A DNA stretch of 5,967 bases from NCBI GenBank assembly GCA_028704035.1, contig JAQVLS010000111.1, forward strand, positions 1 through 5,967, given 5' to 3'. Positions 5,011 to 5,967 of this stretch are shown piece by piece. The DNA is from Desulfotomaculaceae bacterium. Its GTDB lineage: Bacteria; Bacillota; Desulfotomaculia; Desulfotomaculales; Pelotomaculaceae. Made by a program: the position numbers and the translations under genes. Every line of letters begins with the position of its first letter. The stretch's first letter is position 1. The notes under the pieces were generated by a model, which was given only the letters and a program-made list of their open reading frames with translations, made no database searches and had not been told where the DNA came from.

Positions 5011-5967
5011 GTGTTTAAAACAATCCAGAAACGTGACGGCAGAGAGGCGCCGTTTGACGAAACCAAGATTACCGACGCTATATTCAAAGCCGCGCGGGCA
5101 GTAGGCGGAGAGGACCGCCAGACCGCTATGGAACTATCCATTGAGGTACTGAAGCTTCTCAAGAAGAAATACAACGGAGGTAAATTCGGAGTTGAGGAAG
5201 TCCAGGACATCGTCGAGAAAGTGCTCATAGAAGCGGGCCACGCCAGGACCGCGAAAGCGTACATACTTTACCGGGACAAGCGTACAAGAATGCGGGACGC
5301 CAAGGGCGAGTTAATGGACGCGGTGGAGGAAATCCTGGAGGAAACAAACCGGGAAAACGCCAATATCAGCAATTCTCCGTCGGCCAAGATGCTGCAGATC
5401 GCCAGCGCGGCCAGCAAGAAGTATTATCTGACGCGGCTGATCCCGGAAGAAATGTCCCAGGCCCACTTAAGGGGTGACATTCACATACATGATCTCGACT
5501 TCTACGGAAAAACGTTAACGTGCCTGCAGATCCCTTTAAATAAGCTGTTGTCCGAAGGGTTCAATACCGGGCACGGGTTTATCAGACCGCCGAAGCGGCC
5601 GATATCAGCCACCTCACTGGCGGCTATCATCCTACAGAGCTCCCAGAACGATATGCACGGCGGACAGTCTTTCGCCTTTTTTGACCGGGACATCGCCCCC
5701 TTTGTGACAGGCGTGTCGGACAATGAAATTTATCAGGCTATGGAGGCCCTGATCCACAACCTTAACAGCATGCACAGCAGGGCCGGCGCCCAGGTACCTT
5801 TTTCCAGTTTAAACGTGGGGACCGAGACTGCAGAGTCTGCCCGACAGGTGGTGAAAAACCTGCTGCTGGCCTATGAGGCCGGCCTGGGAAATGGAGAAAA
5901 CCCCATTTTCCCCAATATCATATTCAGAGTTAGAGAAGGCGTTAACCTTAATCCCGGTGACCCCAAT
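5011..5967 (+). CDS. nrdD: anaerobic (class III) ribonucleoside-triphosphate reductase, N-terminal part
   Basis: NrdD reduces ribonucleoside triphosphates to deoxy forms under anaerobic conditions using a glycyl radical installed by NrdG. The visible 319 residues begin MFKTIQKRDGREAPFDETKI. An N-terminal ATP-cone for allosteric control spans about 1-92 and ends AKAYILYRDKR. The catalytic barrel then begins with NANISNSPSAKMLQIAS, HIHDLDFYGKTLTCLQ (158-172, Cys171 a likely active-site cysteine) and SSQNDMHGGQS (210-220). The C-terminal zinc site and glycyl-radical motif lie beyond the window; the family is usually about 600-780 residues. The GTG start at 5011 has AAAAGGGGGA (4991-5000) ten bases upstream, a slightly long spacing. 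It is in an operon with nrdR. The frame is open to the last base, so the cut is the window edge, not a truncation. Confidence 0.96.
   Translation, partial: MFKTIQKRDGREAPFDETKITDAIFKAARAVGGEDRQTAMELSIEVLKLLKKKYNGGKFGVEEVQDIVEKVLIEAGHARTAKAYILYRDKRTRMRDAKGELMDAVEEILEETNRENANISNSPSAKMLQIASAASKKYYLTRLIPEEMSQAHLRGDIHIHDLDFYGKTLTCLQIPLNKLLSEGFNTGHGFIRPPKRPISATSLAAIILQSSQNDMHGGQSFAFFDRDIAPFVTGVSDNEIYQAMEALIHNLNSMHSRAGAQVPFSSLNVGTETAESARQVVKNLLLAYEAGLGNGENPIFPNIIFRVREGVNLNPGDPN

Noticed and set aside
4458..5264. Minus-strand open frames across nrdR and the start of nrdD
   Set aside because: They are antisense shadows of two strongly recognised genes with serine-, arginine- and proline-rich nonsense composition.

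Overview
The window comes from an endospore-forming, probably strictly anaerobic Firmicute. It encodes the mother-cell sigma factor SigE with its membrane protease SpoIIGA, the forespore sigma factor SigG, a YlmC/YmxH-type PRC-barrel protein, and then NrdR and the start of an anaerobic (class III) ribonucleotide reductase. The order spoIIGA-sigE-sigG-ylmC is a sporulation block shared by bacilli and clostridia. Its attachment to nrdR-nrdD, the frequent GTG/TTG starts and the moderate GC content suggest a Desulfotomaculum/Pelotomaculum-like (Peptococcaceae) organism. That placement is inference, not something the sequence proves.

Layout. Positions 2-181 hold the C-terminal 59 codons of an unidentified plus-strand gene. 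Positions 182-473 have no convincing gene but carry an imperfect repeat cluster with a 15-bp inverted repeat resembling REP/MITE debris. On the minus strand, 980 down to 474, lie two closely spaced unrecognised small genes: a roughly 41-aa single-membrane-segment peptide, then a roughly 118-aa soluble protein. Positions 981-1328 are a divergent intergenic region with a candidate Spo0A-type promoter for spoIIGA. Then come spoIIGA (1329-2246), sigE (2318-3049), a weak terminator and a SigF-like promoter, sigG (3159-3932), a strong terminator, ylmC (4045-4320), a terminator-like hairpin, a candidate NrdR-controlled promoter, nrdR (4522-4983), and nrdD (5011 to the window edge, 319 codons visible).

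How the genes work together. Spo0A~P is expected to switch on spoIIGA-sigE before septation. SpoIIGA then removes the pro-sequence of SigE in the mother cell. SigG is made in the forespore from its own SigF-type promoter. nrdR-nrdD form a separate two-gene unit for dNTP supply, and both proteins carry a nucleotide-sensing ATP-cone. No CRISPR array, tRNA, rRNA or intact mobile element is visible. Most of the window is ordinary core genome. The less ordinary parts are the repeat cluster, the two small minus-strand genes and the regulatory architecture upstream of spoIIGA.
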